A stretch of DNA of 7,909 nt from Bifidobacterium breve. GTDB lineage: Bacteria; Actinomycetota; Acidimicrobiia; Acidimicrobiales; Ilumatobacteraceae. The translations under genes and the position numbers were made by a program. Below, one piece after another: positions 6,515 to 7,909 of the stretch. The DNA is taken from contig CALPPK020000036.1 of the NCBI GenBank assembly GCA_943325435.2, positions 1 to 7,909 of the forward strand, in the 5' to 3' direction. The notes beneath the pieces were generated by a model, which saw nothing but the letters and a program-made list of their open reading frames with translations, was not told the DNA's origin and searched no databases. Positions within the stretch are counted from its first letter, which is position 1. Every line of letters begins with the position of its first letter.

Positions 6515-6520
6515 TACAAT
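6515..6520 (+). promoter_or_regulatory. Candidate -10 element (TACAAT) for the sulfatase gene
   Basis: TACAAT matches five of six bases of the TATAAT consensus, 25 bases before ATG 6546. A poor -35 match, TTCCGA (6491-6496), lies 18 bases upstream. Transcription would begin near 6527 and leave a leader of about 20 bases containing the GGAGG site. It lies in the 67-base gap after the patatin-like gene. Confidence 0.4.
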
Positions 6521-6535
6521 TGCTTCACCACCTAC

Positions 6536-6540
6536 GGAGG
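6536..6540 (+). promoter_or_regulatory. Strong ribosome-binding site of the sulfatase gene
   Basis: GGAGG followed by five T residues places the ATG at 6546 at a normal distance. It is the best Shine-Dalgarno site in the window and fixes the sulfatase start. Confidence 0.8.
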
Positions 6541-6545
6541 TTTTT

Positions 6546-7909
6546 ATGACGTTCAATCCCACTACCCCTCAGGGATTTCCCGGCACCATTGGCCGCACGC
6601 TCGCTGAATCAACTCCCTATTTTCCGTCAGATAACACGGACGGCACTAAGCCGAACATTCTGATCGTTTTGCTTGACGATGTCGGCTTTGCAGACTTCGG
6701 TTGTTACGGCTCGGAAAACGCAACACCTGTCATTGACTCCATTGCACAACGCGGCTTACGGTTCTCAGGGTTTCACACCACCGCAATGTGCTCTACAACT
6801 CGTGCAGCAATTCACACTGGTCGTAACCACCACTCCGTCGGAGTCGGATGTCTTGCAAATTTCGACAGCGGTTACCCCGGCTATCGCGGAAAGATTGCAA
6901 AAGAAGCCGGCACACTCGCTGAAATGTTGCGCCCTCACGGTTACCGCAATTACATGGTGGGTAAATGGCATGTCACACCACTCACCGAAACTGGACCTAC
7001 TGGCCCGTTCGATGGTTGGCCACTTGCACGTGGCTTTGATCGCTTCTACGGATTTCTTGATGCTGAAACAGATCAGTTCAGTCCCGAAGTAGTACGCGAC
7101 AACTCACACGTCACTGCACCGGGAACATATTGGACCGGCTATCACCTCACAGAAGATCTTGTTGACAACGCTGTCACTTACCTTGCAGACCACACAGCTG
7201 GCGCACCGAACTCGCCATGGTTCATGTTGCTCGCACCAGGCGCATGTCATGCTCCACACCAAGCGCCAGTTCCAATCATTGATCGTTGTGAGCAGTACTA
7301 CCTAGATGGTTGGGATGCAGCACGTGAGCGTCGTCTCGCAAACCAGATCAAACTTGGTCTTGTGCCAGCAGGTACCGAACTTCCTGCACGTAATGATTTT
7401 GTCTTGCCATGGGAAGACGTGCCAGCAGAACAAAAACCTCTCTTTGTTCGTCTCATGGCTGCATACGCCGCAATGTTGGAACACTTTGACGAAAACTTGG
7501 CGCGCGTTATCAAACAACTTGAGGTCTCCGGTCAGTTAGACAACACCGTCATCATGGTCATGAGCGACAACGGCGCTAGTCAAGAAGGTGGCCCCTGGGG
7601 ATTCATTAACGCAATGGGACCTTTCAATCTGATACCAGAATCAATCGAAGAAAAGATTGCAAAGGTTGGCGATATTGGTGGCCCTGATACTCATAGCAAC
7701 TTCCCATGGGGTTGGGCTATGGCTGCAAACACTCCACTAAAGCGCTACAAACAGAACACTCACTCCGGTGGTATTCGTGATCCGTTCATTCTTTCGTGGC
7801 CAGGTGTTGTGAAAGATCAGGGCGGACTTCGCCATAACTTCTGCCATGCAATTGACCTCGCTCCCACCATCCTTGACATGCTTGGTCTTGAAGCGCCAAG
7901 CACAATTAA
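6546..7909 (+). CDS. Type I (formylglycine-type) arylsulfatase, AtsD-like, C-terminus beyond window
   Basis: The frame is open from ATG 6546 to the right edge: 454 codons plus two bases, with no stop. The protein is a type I sulfatase, hydrolysing sulfate esters with a metal ion and a Cys-derived formylglycine. Visible active-site parts are LLDDVGFADFG (42-52) with metal ligands Asp44/Asp45, and Cys82 in MCSTTRAAIHTGRNHH (81-96) with Arg86. GKWH (139-142) supplies Lys140 and His142, ACHAPH (233-238) a His, SDNGA (340-344) Asp341/Asn342, and TPLKRYK (396-402) Lys402. The opening TPQGFPGTIG and the layout resemble the long actinobacterial AtsD type of about 750-790 residues, so roughly 300 residues are probably missing. 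The formylglycine core is C-S-T-T-R instead of C-x-P/A-x-R. There is no signal peptide, which suggests a cytoplasmic enzyme. The substrate is unknown. Confidence 0.93.
   Translation, partial: MTFNPTTPQGFPGTIGRTLAESTPYFPSDNTDGTKPNILIVLLDDVGFADFGCYGSENATPVIDSIAQRGLRFSGFHTTAMCSTTRAAIHTGRNHHSVGVGCLANFDSGYPGYRGKIAKEAGTLAEMLRPHGYRNYMVGKWHVTPLTETGPTGPFDGWPLARGFDRFYGFLDAETDQFSPEVVRDNSHVTAPGTYWTGYHLTEDLVDNAVTYLADHTAGAPNSPWFMLLAPGACHAPHQAPVPIIDRCEQYYLDGWDAARERRLANQIKLGLVPAGTELPARNDFVLPWEDVPAEQKPLFVRLMAAYAAMLEHFDENLARVIKQLEVSGQLDNTVIMVMSDNGASQEGGPWGFINAMGPFNLIPESIEEKIAKVGDIGGPDTHSNFPWGWAMAANTPLKRYKQNTHSGGIRDPFILSWPGVVKDQGGLRHNFCHAIDLAPTILDMLGLEAPSTI

Noticed and set aside
6530..6545. Small hairpin ACCT-ACGG-AGGT followed by T residues, resembling a terminator after the patatin-like gene
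   Set aside because: The stem is only four base pairs, and its right arm is the GGAGG ribosome-binding site with the T-rich spacer of the sulfatase gene, which explains it better.

Overview
The window reads as ordinary chromosomal DNA of an actinobacterium. GC content is moderate, roughly half by eye. The gene families are typical of Actinomycetota: an SCO6745/SalK-like protein, a PAC2-family protein with an acidic tail, an actinobacterial-length GlnD with two ACT domains, a Nudix hydrolase with the extra N-terminal domain, and a long AtsD-type arylsulfatase. The moderate GC and this mix suggest a free-living, perhaps aquatic lineage such as Acidimicrobiia. That placement is an inference and has not been tested. 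I see no tRNA, rRNA, CRISPR array, insertion sequence, phage gene or origin.

Layout, left to right. (1) The first 53 codons of a minus-strand GNAT-type acetyltransferase run off the left edge. (2) Diverging from it is a plus-strand pair, an SCO6745-family protein (226-1116) and a PAC2-family protein (1156-2064), 39 nt apart and probably cotranscribed. (3) The PAC2 stop directly abuts the stop of a converging minus-strand operon. That operon is transcribed from about 5.6 kb down to 2.06 kb and encodes a 161-residue protein of unknown function, GlnD (the PII nucleotidyltransferase/nucleotidyl-removing enzyme) and a Nudix hydrolase. The unknown gene and glnD overlap by ATGA, and glnD and the Nudix gene are 32 nt apart. 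(4) Diverging from this operon is a plus-strand patatin-like hydrolase (5666-6478), followed by an arylsulfatase with its own strong ribosome-binding site. The sulfatase begins at 6546 and runs off the right edge after 454 codons.

The best-defined functional unit is the unknown protein-glnD-Nudix operon. GlnD senses glutamine through its ACT domains and modifies a PII protein, but no PII or ammonium-transporter gene lies in the window. The tightly coupled 161-residue protein is the most interesting unknown. The other points worth a second look are a non-canonical formylglycine motif (Cys-Ser-Thr-Thr-Arg) in the sulfatase, the zero-gap convergent stop codons sharing a palindrome, possible leaderless starts beside both divergent junctions, and several start-site corrections. 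I found no convincing new multi-gene defence, mobile or regulatory system.
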